Source: Butyrivibrio sp.
GTDB taxonomy: Bacteria > Bacillota > Clostridia > Lachnospirales > Lachnospiraceae
Direction: 5' to 3'
DNA length: 64,000 nucleotides
NCBI RefSeq assembly: GCF_017433805.1
Contig: NZ_JAFRGN010000013.1
Location: 186,001-250,000, forward strand
In this document: piece by piece, positions 26,684-34,520 of the stretch
Numbering within the stretch: position 1 is the first letter of the stretch
Layout of the letters: every line of letters begins with the position of its first letter
Notes under the pieces: model-generated
Databases searched by the model: none
Seen by the model: the letters and a program-made list of their open reading frames with translations, nothing else
What the model was told of the DNA's origin: nothing
Program-made: the position numbers and the translations under genes

Positions 26684-27404
26684 ATTACGTTTGAAATTTT
26701 CCAAGAATGGACCAATTAAGTTTATTGGTCATCTTGATGTAATGAGATATTTCCAGAAAGCTATCAGAAGAGCTGAGATCGACGTTAAGTACTCAGAGGG
26801 CTTTAGTCCTCACCAGGTTATCTCTTTTGCGCAGCCTCTTAGCGTTGGCGCTACAAGTGATGGTGAATACATGGATATGACAGTTAATTCCATGATCAGT
26901 ACTGAAGATATCAAGAATCGTCTCAATGAATTTATGAACGAAGGAATTGAAATTATTTCCGTAGTTGAACTTGGTGATTCTGCAGAAAAAGCCATGACAG
27001 CTGCTTATGCAGCTAAATACAAGATCAGATTCAGGCAGTCTCTCAAGCCTGATTTTGACTGGATTTCTGAATTTAAGAAGTACTTAGATAATGATAAGCT
27101 TCCCGCTATGAAGAAGACTAAGAGCGGCGAAAAAGAAATAGACATGAAGCCTATGATCTTTAGCTGTGAATGCGATGAGGCAGATGAATCAGTCACACTT
27201 CTTCTTAGCATGAGCTCCATGGCAACATTAAAGCCATCTCTTTTGTTTGGTGGATTTATGAATTCCAAGGGCCTTGAACTTGATAATAATGCTCTTGATA
27301 TTCACAGAATTGATATTTATAGATTATGCGAAGATGGCGATAAGTCTTATATTGAACCTTTTATAACAGATGATATTTCAACGAGGTTTTACTTAAATGT
27401 CTGA
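26676..27404 (+). CDS. TIGR03936 (DUF2344) radical SAM-associated protein
   Basis: A 242-residue soluble protein of the DUF2344 family, found next to or fused with the TIGR03960 radical SAM protein. The start LRLKFSKNGPIKFIGHLDVMR and EGFSPHQVISFAQPLSVG are typical. The ATG at 26676 is chosen because GGAGGG lies eight bases upstream and an earlier ATG lies deep inside the preceding gene. It overlaps both neighbours by 8 bases, so the three genes are translationally coupled. Likely an accessory subunit or substrate-binding partner. Confidence 0.88.
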   Translation: MHKLRLKFSKNGPIKFIGHLDVMRYFQKAIRRAEIDVKYSEGFSPHQVISFAQPLSVGATSDGEYMDMTVNSMISTEDIKNRLNEFMNEGIEIISVVELGDSAEKAMTAAYAAKYKIRFRQSLKPDFDWISEFKKYLDNDKLPAMKKTKSGEKEIDMKPMIFSCECDEADESVTLLLSMSSMATLKPSLLFGGFMNSKGLELDNNALDIHRIDIYRLCEDGDKSYIEPFITDDISTRFYLNV

Positions 27405-28554
27405 AGGTCAGATAATTCTTGCAAACTACAAAGGCAATAATGTAATCACAGGCTTTATCAATAATAAGATGGAATATCTTTCTTTTGAAAGAGAGAGTCA
27501 TTTAAATGAGATTTATCTTGGAAAGGTAGATCATATAGTCAAAAATCTCAATGCAGCGTTTGTTAAATACGACGGCGAGAATATAGGATATCTTCCACTT
27601 GATAAGATTTCATGTTCTTGTGTAACTAACAGATCCTTTGATAGTAGTGACTGTCTTAAAAATGGTGATGAGGTAATAGTTCAGATAGATTCGGAAGCCA
27701 TTAAGACCAAAAAAACAAAGCTGTCTACTACGATATCCATTTCTGGCAAGTATTCTGTTATAACTCTTGGAAGAAATGGTGTAGGAGCATCTGTTAAACT
27801 TTCAGATGATGTCAGAAGAGAATTTATAGACAAGACAAAAAGCATTTTTGTTGACCTGAAAAAAGATTATCAAAGTAGTCTTTATGGTTCCGATATAGGG
27901 CTCATAATCAGAACTAACGCTTCTGAAATAGAGGTGTCTTCTTTTAAAGATACGATATCATCCGATATCAAAAGCTGCATAGAAAAACTGGCAGCTATAT
28001 TAAGTGAAGGTCGTAGCAGAACTATCTATACCTGCCTTTACAAACCTGTAGTTAATACCTTGGACAAAGCCAGAAACTTCATGAAAAATGCTGGAATTAC
28101 AGATTGTCCTGTTATAGAAGACAATGGTATTCATGGTATAAAGTCCAAGATTGATGAGCTTAGACAGAACAGAATCTGGTTAAAAAGTGGTGCTTTCATC
28201 ATTATTGAACAGCTTGAGAGCTTTAACGCCATAGATGTAAATACAGGTAAGGCTATAAAAGGCAAAAACAGTATTTCTCTTGATGTAAATCTTGAAGCTG
28301 CAGACGAGATAATGAGACAGGTAAGACTTCGTAATCTTACAGGTATGATCCTGATAGATTTCATTAATATGAAACAGGATGAGGATTACGATAAACTTAT
28401 TTCACACATGAAAAAATTATGCAGACAGGATCAGGTTCATACCAACTATGTAGATATTACCGGGCTTGGTATTATGGAACTAACAAGAAATAAAAACGAT
28501 AAATCATTAAAAGAAATTTTGCATGAAGTTGAAAATGTTGTTGACAATAGATAA
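27397..28554 (+). CDS. Ribonuclease E/G family protein
   Basis: A 385-residue RNase E/G-like endonuclease. An S1 domain occupies residues about 38-125 (IYLGKVDHIVKNLNAAFVKY). The DNase I-like catalytic part has the two metal Asp motifs, FNAIDVNTGK and MILIDFINM. It is shorter than RNase G (about 490) because it ends soon after the catalytic domain and lacks the zinc-link and small domain that make the E. coli enzyme tetrameric. It probably acts in rRNA or mRNA processing. The promoter of the L21 operon starts inside its last codons. Confidence 0.88.
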   Translation: MSEGQIILANYKGNNVITGFINNKMEYLSFERESHLNEIYLGKVDHIVKNLNAAFVKYDGENIGYLPLDKISCSCVTNRSFDSSDCLKNGDEVIVQIDSEAIKTKKTKLSTTISISGKYSVITLGRNGVGASVKLSDDVRREFIDKTKSIFVDLKKDYQSSLYGSDIGLIIRTNASEIEVSSFKDTISSDIKSCIEKLAAILSEGRSRTIYTCLYKPVVNTLDKARNFMKNAGITDCPVIEDNGIHGIKSKIDELRQNRIWLKSGAFIIIEQLESFNAIDVNTGKAIKGKNSISLDVNLEAADEIMRQVRLRNLTGMILIDFINMKQDEDYDKLISHMKKLCRQDQVHTNYVDITGLGIMELTRNKNDKSLKEILHEVENVVDNR

Positions 28555-28569
28555 AATCGATGTTATAGT
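28541..28569 (+). promoter_or_regulatory. Strong promoter of the rplU operon
   Basis: TTGACA, a 17-base spacer and TATAGT. The -35 box lies within the 3' end of the RNase E/G gene. Predicted transcript start is near 28576. Confidence 0.85.
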
Positions 28570-28575
28570 ACTATG

Positions 28576-28640
28576 GTATGCCGCTTAACTAGGCTTAAGT
28601 GAGATTATTTCTCCGCCAAAGTTAGCGAGTTTTTTGAAGA
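28576..28640 (+). ncRNA. L21 leader-like structured mRNA element
   Basis: Between the promoter and the rplU ribosome site (AAGGAGG) is a conserved-looking leader with small hairpins CTTAA-CTAGGC-TTAAG and GAGA-TTATT-TCTC, flanked by GCCGC and CCGCC. Its position just before rplU-prp-rpmA fits the Firmicutes L21 leader, in which L21 is thought to repress its own operon. Assignment is from position and overall look; a covariance-model search would settle it. Confidence 0.6.
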
Positions 28641-28652
28641 AGGAGGTAACTT

Positions 28653-28961
28653 ATGTACGCAATTATTGTAACTGGTGGTAAGCAGTACAAAGTTTCCGAG
28701 GGCGACGAGATCAGAGTAGAGAAGCTCGATGTCGAGTCTGGAAAAGAGGTAACATTCGATAATGTTATCGCAGTAAACGACGGAAAGGCACTTAAGGTAG
28801 CTGGCGATGTTAGCTCAGCTAAGGTTAGCGCTACAGTTGTAGAGCAGGGCCGTGCTAAGAAGGTTGTTGTTTACAAGTACAAGAGAAAGACTGGCTATCA
28901 CAAAAAGAATGGCCACAGACAGCCTTTCACACTTGTTAAGATTGACAAGATCACACTGTAA
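28653..28961 (+). CDS. rplU: 50S ribosomal protein L21
   Basis: A 102-residue L21, a large-subunit protein that binds 23S rRNA. MYAIIVTGGKQYKVSEGDEI at the start and the KYKRKTGYHKKNGHRQPFTLVKI tail in two parts are hallmark segments. Length is normal, and AAGGAGG precedes the ATG. It is the first gene of rplU-prp-rpmA. Confidence 0.98.
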   Translation: MYAIIVTGGKQYKVSEGDEIRVEKLDVESGKEVTFDNVIAVNDGKALKVAGDVSSAKVSATVVEQGRAKKVVVYKYKRKTGYHKKNGHRQPFTLVKIDKITL

Positions 28962-28978
28962 TTAAAAGTCGGAATACA

Positions 28979-29308
28979 ATGACTACTATAACTATTACAA
29001 AGACATCTGATGACAAGTACAAGATTATAGAATGCAGTGGACATGCAGGATTTGCTGAATATGGTGAAGATATTGTATGTGCTGCTGTTTCAGTTCTGAG
29101 TATTAACCTTATCAATTCACTGGACAAGTTCACTGATGATAAGTTTGATGTAGAACAGGACGAAGACCTTGGACTGATCAGATTAAGATTTGATAATGAT
29201 CCATCACATGATGCTGATTTGTTGGTTAAATCATTTGAATTAGGTGTAGATAGTATATTCAGACAGTATGGAAAGAAATTTTTGAACATTAAATTTAGGA
29301 GGGAATAA
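28979..29308 (+). CDS. prp: Ribosomal-processing cysteine protease Prp
   Basis: A 109-residue cysteine protease (formerly YsxB) that removes the N-terminal extension of L27. The catalytic pair is in place: His22 in SGHAGFAEYG and Cys34 in EDIVCAAVS, the same numbering as in the Staphylococcus enzyme. It lies between rplU and rpmA, the invariant context of the family. The ribosome site is weak, so it may depend on coupling with rplU. Confidence 0.95.
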   Translation: MTTITITKTSDDKYKIIECSGHAGFAEYGEDIVCAAVSVLSINLINSLDKFTDDKFDVEQDEDLGLIRLRFDNDPSHDADLLVKSFELGVDSIFRQYGKKFLNIKFRRE

Positions 29309-29311
29309 GTC

Positions 29312-29599
29312 ATGATGAATATGAACCTTCAATTTTTTGCTCATAAGAAGGGTGTTGGATCAACAAAGAATGGTAGAGATTCTGAATCCAAGAGACTCGG
29401 AGCAAAAAGAGCTGACGGACAATTCGTAAAGGCCGGTAATATTTTATACAGACAGCGTGGAACACACATTCATCCTGGTGTAAATGTAGGCATCGGTAGC
29501 GATGATACATTGTATGCACTTGTTGATGGTGTTCTTAGATTTGAGCGCAAGGGCAGAGATAAAAAGCAGGCTAGCGTTCATCCTGTAGAGAATAAGTAA
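29312..29599 (+). CDS. rpmA: 50S ribosomal protein L27 with cleavable N-terminus
   Basis: A 95-residue L27 whose N-terminal tail reaches the peptidyl transferase centre. It begins MMNMNLQFF then AHKKGVGST, so it carries the nine-residue extension that ends in the Prp cleavage site (F-A bond). Removal is essential in Staphylococcus, and Prp is encoded just upstream. AGGAGGG lies at 29297-29303. A terminator follows. Confidence 0.97.
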   Translation: MMNMNLQFFAHKKGVGSTKNGRDSESKRLGAKRADGQFVKAGNILYRQRGTHIHPGVNVGIGSDDTLYALVDGVLRFERKGRDKKQASVHPVENK

Positions 29600-29615
29600 T
29601 TTTTTATGTCAAATC

Positions 29616-29649
29616 GGGCTTCAAACAATTGCGTTTGAAGCCCTTTTTC
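29616..29649 (+). terminator. Strong intrinsic terminator after rpmA
   Basis: A perfect 11-bp stem GGGCTTCAAAC / GTTTGAAGCCC with an AATTGC loop is followed by TTTTT. Confidence 0.95.
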
Positions 29650-29680
29650 AAACTTTAGCAGATGCTAAAAAAGGAGTAAT

Positions 29681-31024
29681 ATGCCTGTATTCGTAGATAA
29701 AGCGAAAATCTTTATACAGAGTGGAAAAGGTGGCGATGGCCATATTTCCTTTAGAAGAGAGAAGTTTGTAAATAACGGTGGTCCAGACGGCGGAGACGGC
29801 GGAAAGGGCGGAGACGTAATTTTTAGAGTCGACGAGGGTATCAATACACTTGCCGATTTCCATTATGGTGGTAAGTATAAAGCAGAAAACGGTCAGGATG
29901 GTAACAAGAGACGTTGCCACGGTAAAAATGGATCTGACCTTATCATAAAGGTTCCAGAAGGAACAGTAATTAAGGAAGTAGCCAGCGGAAAGGTTATTGC
30001 TGATATGAGTGGTGATAACAAGGAAGCTGTTATATTAAAAGGCGGTCGTGGCGGTAACGGAAACATGCATTATGCAACATCAACAATGCAAGCTCCTAAG
30101 TATGCGCAGCCAGGACAGCCAGCTATAGAGTTAGAGGTACTTCTTGAGCTTAAGGTTATTGCTGATGTAGGACTTGTAGGTTTCCCTAATGTTGGTAAAT
30201 CAACATTCCTTTCTAAGGTTTCCAATGCCAAGCCCAAGATTGCCAATTATCATTTCACAACACTTTCACCAATGCTTGGTGTAGTCGATCTTAATGATGC
30301 AAGAGGATTTGTTGTTGCCGATATTCCTGGTCTAATAGAAGGAGCTTCTGATGGAGCAGGACTTGGCCATGAATTTCTTCGTCATATAGAGAGAACACGT
30401 GTTATGATTCACGTTGTAGATGCTGCTTCAACTGAGGGCAGAGATCCTTTTGAAGATATCGAAGCTATCAACAATGAGCTTAAGAATTACAATGCAGATA
30501 TTACCAAGAAGCCTCAGGTTATTGCAGCTAACAAGATAGATATGCTTCCTGAAGGCGAGCAGGCTGAAATTATCCAGAAGATCAGAGATAAATATGAGCC
30601 TCTTGGAGTTAAGGTGTTTGCTACATCTACCTTAACTGGTCAAGGTATTCAGGAACTGTTATACTATATTAGTAAGGTTCTTTCTGAGATCAATGAAAAG
30701 CCTGTTGTCTTTGAACAGGAATTCTTCCCAGAGACTATGGCGAGAGCTGCTGATGAAGCATTTACTGTAGAATATGATCCAGAAGAAAAAGAGTACGTTG
30801 TAGAAGGTCCTAAGATTGAGAAGATGCTTGGTTATACAAACCTCGAATCTGAAAAAGGATTCGCATTCTTCCAGAAGTTTATGGCTGACAACGGAATTCT
30901 TGATGAACTTGAGAAGTTGCACATCCAGGAAGGCGATACAGTTCGCATGTACGGCTTTAGCTTTGAATATTATAGAAACGCTGATACAGTACCTGGAAAT
31001 TATGAAGAGGATGAAGAAGAATGA
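29681..31024 (+). CDS. obgE: GTPase Obg
   Basis: A 447-residue GTPase that assists 50S assembly and links to the stringent response. The Obg fold (residues 1-158) has the glycine-rich GGDGGKGGDVIFRV and GGRGGNGN turns. The G domain has G1 GFPNVGKST, G3 DIPGLIEGA and G4 NKID. A C-terminal OCT domain (about 360-430) is present, as in most Firmicutes. An AAGGAG site precedes the ATG. The stop overlaps yhbY by four bases. Confidence 0.97.
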   Translation: MPVFVDKAKIFIQSGKGGDGHISFRREKFVNNGGPDGGDGGKGGDVIFRVDEGINTLADFHYGGKYKAENGQDGNKRRCHGKNGSDLIIKVPEGTVIKEVASGKVIADMSGDNKEAVILKGGRGGNGNMHYATSTMQAPKYAQPGQPAIELEVLLELKVIADVGLVGFPNVGKSTFLSKVSNAKPKIANYHFTTLSPMLGVVDLNDARGFVVADIPGLIEGASDGAGLGHEFLRHIERTRVMIHVVDAASTEGRDPFEDIEAINNELKNYNADITKKPQVIAANKIDMLPEGEQAEIIQKIRDKYEPLGVKVFATSTLTGQGIQELLYYISKVLSEINEKPVVFEQEFFPETMARAADEAFTVEYDPEEKEYVVEGPKIEKMLGYTNLESEKGFAFFQKFMADNGILDELEKLHIQEGDTVRMYGFSFEYYRNADTVPGNYEEDEEE

Positions 31025-31332
31025 CATTAACTAGTAAGCAAAGAGCATATTTAAAGAGTCTGGCAGCTGATCTTGAGCCAGTTTTTCAGATTGGTAAATC
31101 AAGTGTAAGCCCAGAAATAACAAATGCTATTGCAGAAACCTTTAATACACATGAGCTTGTAAAGGTTACAGTACTCAAGAATTGTTTAGAAGATGTTAAG
31201 GACGTAGCTGTTACTGTTTCTGAACGTACACGTTCAGAGCTGGTACAGGTTATAGGAAGAAAATTTGTATTATACAAACCTTTCAAGGACGATCCTAAGA
31301 TTGTTTTACCTAAGGCTAGTAAGAAGGCTTGA
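31021..31332 (+). CDS. yhbY: Ribosome assembly RNA-binding protein YhbY (CRM domain)
   Basis: A 103-residue CRM-domain protein that binds pre-50S particles. It shows LTSKQRAYLKSLAADLEPVF and the GxxG-like KSSVSPEI, then HELVKVTVLKN and the end motif IGRKFVLYKP. It overlaps obg (ATGA) and precedes nadD by 52 bases. Confidence 0.94.
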   Translation: MTLTSKQRAYLKSLAADLEPVFQIGKSSVSPEITNAIAETFNTHELVKVTVLKNCLEDVKDVAVTVSERTRSELVQVIGRKFVLYKPFKDDPKIVLPKASKKA

Positions 31333-31384
31333 ATATAAGGCTTAAATGAACTGTTAACATGTTTATACCATTAGGAGGCTCAAT

Positions 31385-31993
31385 ATGGAATGCAGAAAGA
31401 TTGGTATACTTGGAGGAACATTTGACCCTATTCACAATGCTCATCTATTACTTGGTGAGTCTGCAAGAGAACAGTTTGGACTTGATAGAGTAATCTTTAT
31501 CCCAAATAATCTTGCGCATATGCCACATCGAACAGAGGTATCTGGAACAGAAGAAAGATACCAGATGGTCAAGATGGCAATTAATGATAATCCTTATTTT
31601 ACATGTTCAAGACTAGAGATTGATAAGCCGGAAGGCAGCTATACTATCGATACCATAGAGGATCTTAAGATGATGTATCCAGGAGATGAATTATATCTGA
31701 TACTTGGAGCAGATTCTGTTATTGGTATTGATTCATGGTATAGAGCCAAGGATCTTCTTACATCTTGTATTATTATTGCTGCAACCAGGCAGGAAGATGA
31801 CATAGCAGCTCTTGATAAGAAGAGAAGAGAGCTTCAAAACGACTTTGGTGCTGACATAAGACTTCTGACCTTTAACAGGATAGATATTTCTTCTACTGAT
31901 ATCAGAGAACGTATCAGAAAAGGTAGATCTGCAAGATATATGCTACCTGATGAATGTATCGAGTATATTTGCATTAAGGGGTTATATAAATGA
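31385..31993 (+). CDS. nadD: Nicotinate-nucleotide adenylyltransferase
   Basis: A 202-residue enzyme making nicotinate adenine dinucleotide from nicotinate mononucleotide and ATP in NAD synthesis. It has GILGGTFDPIHNAHLLL with the HxxH nucleotide motif, YLILGADSV in the core and the end motif SSTDIRERIRKG. AGGAGG precedes the ATG. It overlaps yqeK by four bases (ATGA). Confidence 0.96.
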   Translation: MECRKIGILGGTFDPIHNAHLLLGESAREQFGLDRVIFIPNNLAHMPHRTEVSGTEERYQMVKMAINDNPYFTCSRLEIDKPEGSYTIDTIEDLKMMYPGDELYLILGADSVIGIDSWYRAKDLLTSCIIIAATRQEDDIAALDKKRRELQNDFGADIRLLTFNRIDISSTDIRERIRKGRSARYMLPDECIEYICIKGLYK

Positions 31994-32571
31994 GGACTAT
32001 CGAGATCTCACAAAAGCTCCGTAAAGAGCTTCAGAAGGAACTTAAACCAGATCGTTTCGACCATACATTAGGTGTCGCTTATACAGCTGCAAATATGGCT
32101 TTTGTCCATGGGGCAGATGTAGAAAAAGCACTTATAGCCGGAATGCTCCATGACTGCGCTAAATGTCTGACGCATGAGGAGCAGATCAAGATCTGTGAGA
32201 AGAATAAGATTGATATAACTGATGTAGAGAGAAGAAATCATTCTCTTTTACATGCCAAGGTTGGCATGTATCTGGCCAGAACTAAGTATGACGTCTATGA
32301 TACTGAGATTTTAAACGCTATCAGATGGCACACAACTGGTAAAGAAGACATGTCACTTCTTGAAAAGATCATTTATATAGCTGATTTCATAGAACCTAAC
32401 AGAAAGCCTTTAGAAGGCATGGATGAGATCAGAAAAGAAGCATTTTCAGACATTGATAAGTGTCTGGCACATATTCTGCATGATTCTGTTCAGTACCTTG
32501 ACACAATCGGTAAAGAATGTGATGATGCAACAATGGAAGCATACGAGTATTATAAAAAGTTTTATAAATAA
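31990..32571 (+). CDS. yqeK: HD-domain phosphohydrolase YqeK (Ap4A hydrolase)
   Basis: A 193-residue HD-domain metalloenzyme. YqeK family members split diadenosine tetraphosphate symmetrically to ADP. Metal-binding motifs are DRFDHTLGVAYTA (His), MLHDCAKCL (HD), and IRWHTTGKEDMS with YIADFIEPNRKP (Asp). It overlaps nadD and precedes rsfS by 11 bases, the standard order in Firmicutes; no lytR-like gene is inserted here. Confidence 0.93.
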   Translation: MRTIEISQKLRKELQKELKPDRFDHTLGVAYTAANMAFVHGADVEKALIAGMLHDCAKCLTHEEQIKICEKNKIDITDVERRNHSLLHAKVGMYLARTKYDVYDTEILNAIRWHTTGKEDMSLLEKIIYIADFIEPNRKPLEGMDEIRKEAFSDIDKCLAHILHDSVQYLDTIGKECDDATMEAYEYYKKFYK

Positions 32572-32582
32572 GCGAGGTTAGA

Positions 32583-32945
32583 ATGGCAGATTTAAACGTA
32601 TCTAAGAAAATGGCACTCATGGCTGTTGATGCTCTTGAGGATAGAAAAGGAGAAGACGTAAGAGTTATTGATATCAGTGAGATTTCAACTCTTGCAGATT
32701 ATTTCATTATAGCTGGCGGTACTAATATCAATCAGGTACAGGCTATGGCAGACAACGTACAGGAAGTTCTTGGCAGAGCTGGTCACATGACCAAAAACGG
32801 AGAAGGCTATGAAGCTGGTAACTGGATTCTTCTTGATTTTGGCGATATTATCGTTCATGTATTTGATAATGAGAACAGACTTTTCTATGATCTTGAGAGA
32901 ATCTGGAGAGATGGTAAGACTATAACAAAAGAAGAGTTAGCTTGA
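32583..32945 (+). CDS. rsfS: Ribosomal silencing factor RsfS
   Basis: A 120-residue protein that binds L14 and blocks subunit joining in starved cells. It shows the family core EISTLADYFIIAGGTNINQVQAMADNV and the segment WILLDFGDIIVHVFDNENRLFYDLERIW. It ends the rplU-to-rsfS run of ribosome-linked genes and is followed by a terminator. Confidence 0.95.
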   Translation: MADLNVSKKMALMAVDALEDRKGEDVRVIDISEISTLADYFIIAGGTNINQVQAMADNVQEVLGRAGHMTKNGEGYEAGNWILLDFGDIIVHVFDNENRLFYDLERIWRDGKTITKEELA

Positions 32946-33012
32946 TAAGTCCAATATGGATATAGATTTATCTTAGCCAGAGAATTAAATTATAAATTAA
33001 TAAATGTTAGAA

Positions 33013-33052
33013 AAGCCGATATACCAAAAACTGATATATCGGCTTAAATTTT
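33013..33052 (+). terminator. Intrinsic terminator after rsfS
   Basis: A perfect 11-bp stem AAGCCGATATA / TATATCGGCTT with an 11-base loop, followed by AAATTTTT. It lies between rsfS and the convergent lexA; the left flank (GAAAA) gives only a short U run on the minus strand. Confidence 0.85.
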
Positions 33053-33118
33053 TATCACTATGATAATTTATAAACATGTAATATAAATCATCACTAATAA
33101 AATAAATTAAATGATGTA

Positions 33119-33736
33119 TTAATAAAATCTCATAACGCCGAAAACCTTGCCAAGTATCTGACAGTCATCAACTATAATTGGATCCATATTATCGTTCTCG
33201 GGCTGAAGACGAATATGCCCATCTTCCTTGTAAAAAGTCTTAACAGTAGCAGAATCATCAATAAGAGCTACAACCTGATCACCATTCTTGGCAGTGTTAC
33301 ACTGCTGAACAAAAATCTGATCCCCATTGTAAATACCAGCATTGATCATGGAATCTCCCTTAACCTTGAGAATGAATGCATCAGCTCCCTTAGGACACAT
33401 ACTAGCTGGAATAGGAATATATGAATCAATATTCTCTTCAGCAAGAATTGGCATACCAGCTGCAACCTGACCAATTACAGGAATAGAAACGATCTCAGTT
33501 CTAACCATATTAAAGCCATCATCACAGATCTCTATAGCACGTGGCTTGGTAGGGTCTCGTCTGATATAACCATTTTTTTCTAAAGTCTCTAAGTGAGAAT
33601 GAACAGAGGATGTGGACTTAAGATTAACAGCCTTGCAAATATCTCTTACTGCAGGTGGAAATCCTCTCTGAAGAGTCTGTTCCTTGATATAATCGAGAAT
33701 CTCCTGTTGTTTCTTAGAAATATTACCTTTTTCCAT
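33119..33736 (-). CDS. lexA: SOS repressor LexA
   Basis: A 205-residue repressor that cleaves itself in the presence of activated RecA. The N-terminal winged helix-turn-helix (1-65) has FPPAVRDICKAVNLKSTSSV. The cleavage bond is Ala93-Gly94 in GQVAAGMP. The catalytic Ser129 is in KGDSMINAGI and the Lys166 in ATVKTFY. AGGAGGG precedes the ATG. Its promoter region carries LexA boxes, so it represses itself and the divergent YneA-like gene. Confidence 0.97.
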   Translation of the reverse strand: MEKGNISKKQQEILDYIKEQTLQRGFPPAVRDICKAVNLKSTSSVHSHLETLEKNGYIRRDPTKPRAIEICDDGFNMVRTEIVSIPVIGQVAAGMPILAEENIDSYIPIPASMCPKGADAFILKVKGDSMINAGIYNGDQIFVQQCNTAKNGDQVVALIDDSATVKTFYKEDGHIRLQPENDNMDPIIVDDCQILGKVFGVMRFY

Positions 33737-33795
33737 ACGGCCCTCCTATATTTAATATACAAAAAATGTATCATTTAACACATTTTTACTATCTT

Positions 33796-33824
33796 AGTAT
33801 AACATCGCATTTCAAAATAAGCAA
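33796..33824 (-). promoter_or_regulatory. lexA promoter
   Basis: Minus strand: -35 TTGCTT, 17-base spacer, -10 TATACT. The -35 lies inside LexA box A (33822-33835), so bound LexA would block it. Confidence 0.75.
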
Positions 33825-33917
33825 ATATTTGTTCGGAAAATATGTTCGATTTTTGTTGACAGTCAAACATTTGTTTTGTATTATTATTTCAGAACAATTG
33901 TTCGCAACAAATGTTCG
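33822..33917. promoter_or_regulatory. Array of five LexA-type boxes between lexA and the YneA-like gene
   Basis: Boxes have the form (C)GAAC-N4-GTTC(G). A 33822-33835 (CAAAT-ATTT-GTTCG), B 33835-33848 (GGAAA-ATAT-GTTCG), C 33864-33877 (CAAAC-ATTT-GTTTT), D 33891-33904 (AGAAC-AATT-GTTCG, a perfect GAACAATTGTTC), E 33904-33917 (GCAAC-AAAT-GTTCG). A/B and D/E are each 13 bases apart. C fills the spacer of the rightward promoter, and D lies at its start site. D is the strongest; A, B and E have one good half. Confidence 0.8.
33856..33884 (+). promoter_or_regulatory. SOS promoter of the YneA-like gene
   Basis: TTGACA, 17-base spacer, TATTAT: a near-consensus promoter that would be strong when LexA is gone. 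LexA box C lies wholly inside the spacer, and box D covers the predicted start of transcription (about 33891). Confidence 0.85.
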
Positions 33918-33977
33918 CCTAATAGTTGAATGAATCTGTTGATGTTTGATTTAAGGTATTGATAAGAGGGTATGAAG

Positions 33978-34397
33978 ATGACTAATGCAATGTATGCTGC
34001 AGCAAGTTTGTACAATGATCCTAGATTTTTCAGCAAGAGTGAGATTAGAATTAGAGCCAATAAGGCCAGGAGACAGCGCATTTTCAAGCGCCAGATCAGT
34101 TTGATAATAGTTCTTGTAACATTAGTATTATTCACATTTATTTTCATGGGAGCTTCTATTTATACTGACGCACAGTCTGATACTTATGAGCCTGAATTCA
34201 AATATTATACAACTGTAACTGTACATGCTGGTGATTCATTATGGAGCATAGCTTCAGAGCATTATTCCGAGGATCACTATAACAATTTGAATTGCTACAT
34301 CACAGAGATTTGCAAACTCAACAGAATGGATACTGATAGCACATTAAATGCAGGAGAGAGCCTTATCATTCCATATTATTCCAAGGAATATAAATGA
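33978..34397 (+). CDS. YneA-like SOS cell-division inhibitor (TM + LysM)
   Basis: A 139-residue membrane protein divergent from lexA. Residues about 38-60 form one transmembrane helix after a basic stretch (RRQRIFKRQ). The outside part holds a LysM peptidoglycan-binding domain with VTVHAGDSLWSIASEHY and NAGESLIIPYY. This matches YneA, the short-lived Firmicutes SOS protein that halts division, in architecture, position and LexA control; sequence similarity was not tested. ATG at 33978 is preferred to 33972, since AGAGGG (33965-33970) then has a seven-base spacing. YneA is usually turned over fast through its C-terminus; this one ends KEYK. Confidence 0.82.
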   Translation: MTNAMYAAASLYNDPRFFSKSEIRIRANKARRQRIFKRQISLIIVLVTLVLFTFIFMGASIYTDAQSDTYEPEFKYYTTVTVHAGDSLWSIASEHYSEDHYNNLNCYITEICKLNRMDTDSTLNAGESLIIPYYSKEYK

Positions 34398-34479
34398 TCT
34401 TATATCATTAAATTTACTGTATTTATCTGAAAACACTTCATAATTTAACAGAAAGTTCAATAATTCACCTAAAAAAATA

Positions 34480-34519
34480 CTCCTTGTTGATATATAATAG
34501 TATCAGCAAGGAGATTTTT
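34480..34519 (+). terminator. Terminator-like palindrome that also contains the next gene's ribosome site
   Basis: A 13-bp stem CTCCTTGTTGATA / TATCAGCAAGGAG (one G-T pair) with loop TATAATAG is followed by ATTTTTA and the ATG at 34521. It looks like an intrinsic terminator for the YneA-like transcript, but the right arm's AAGGAG is also the ribosome site of the DHH gene. The loop holds TATAAT, a possible -10 for a start that would not form the hairpin. Confidence 0.65.
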
Positions 34520-34520
34520 A

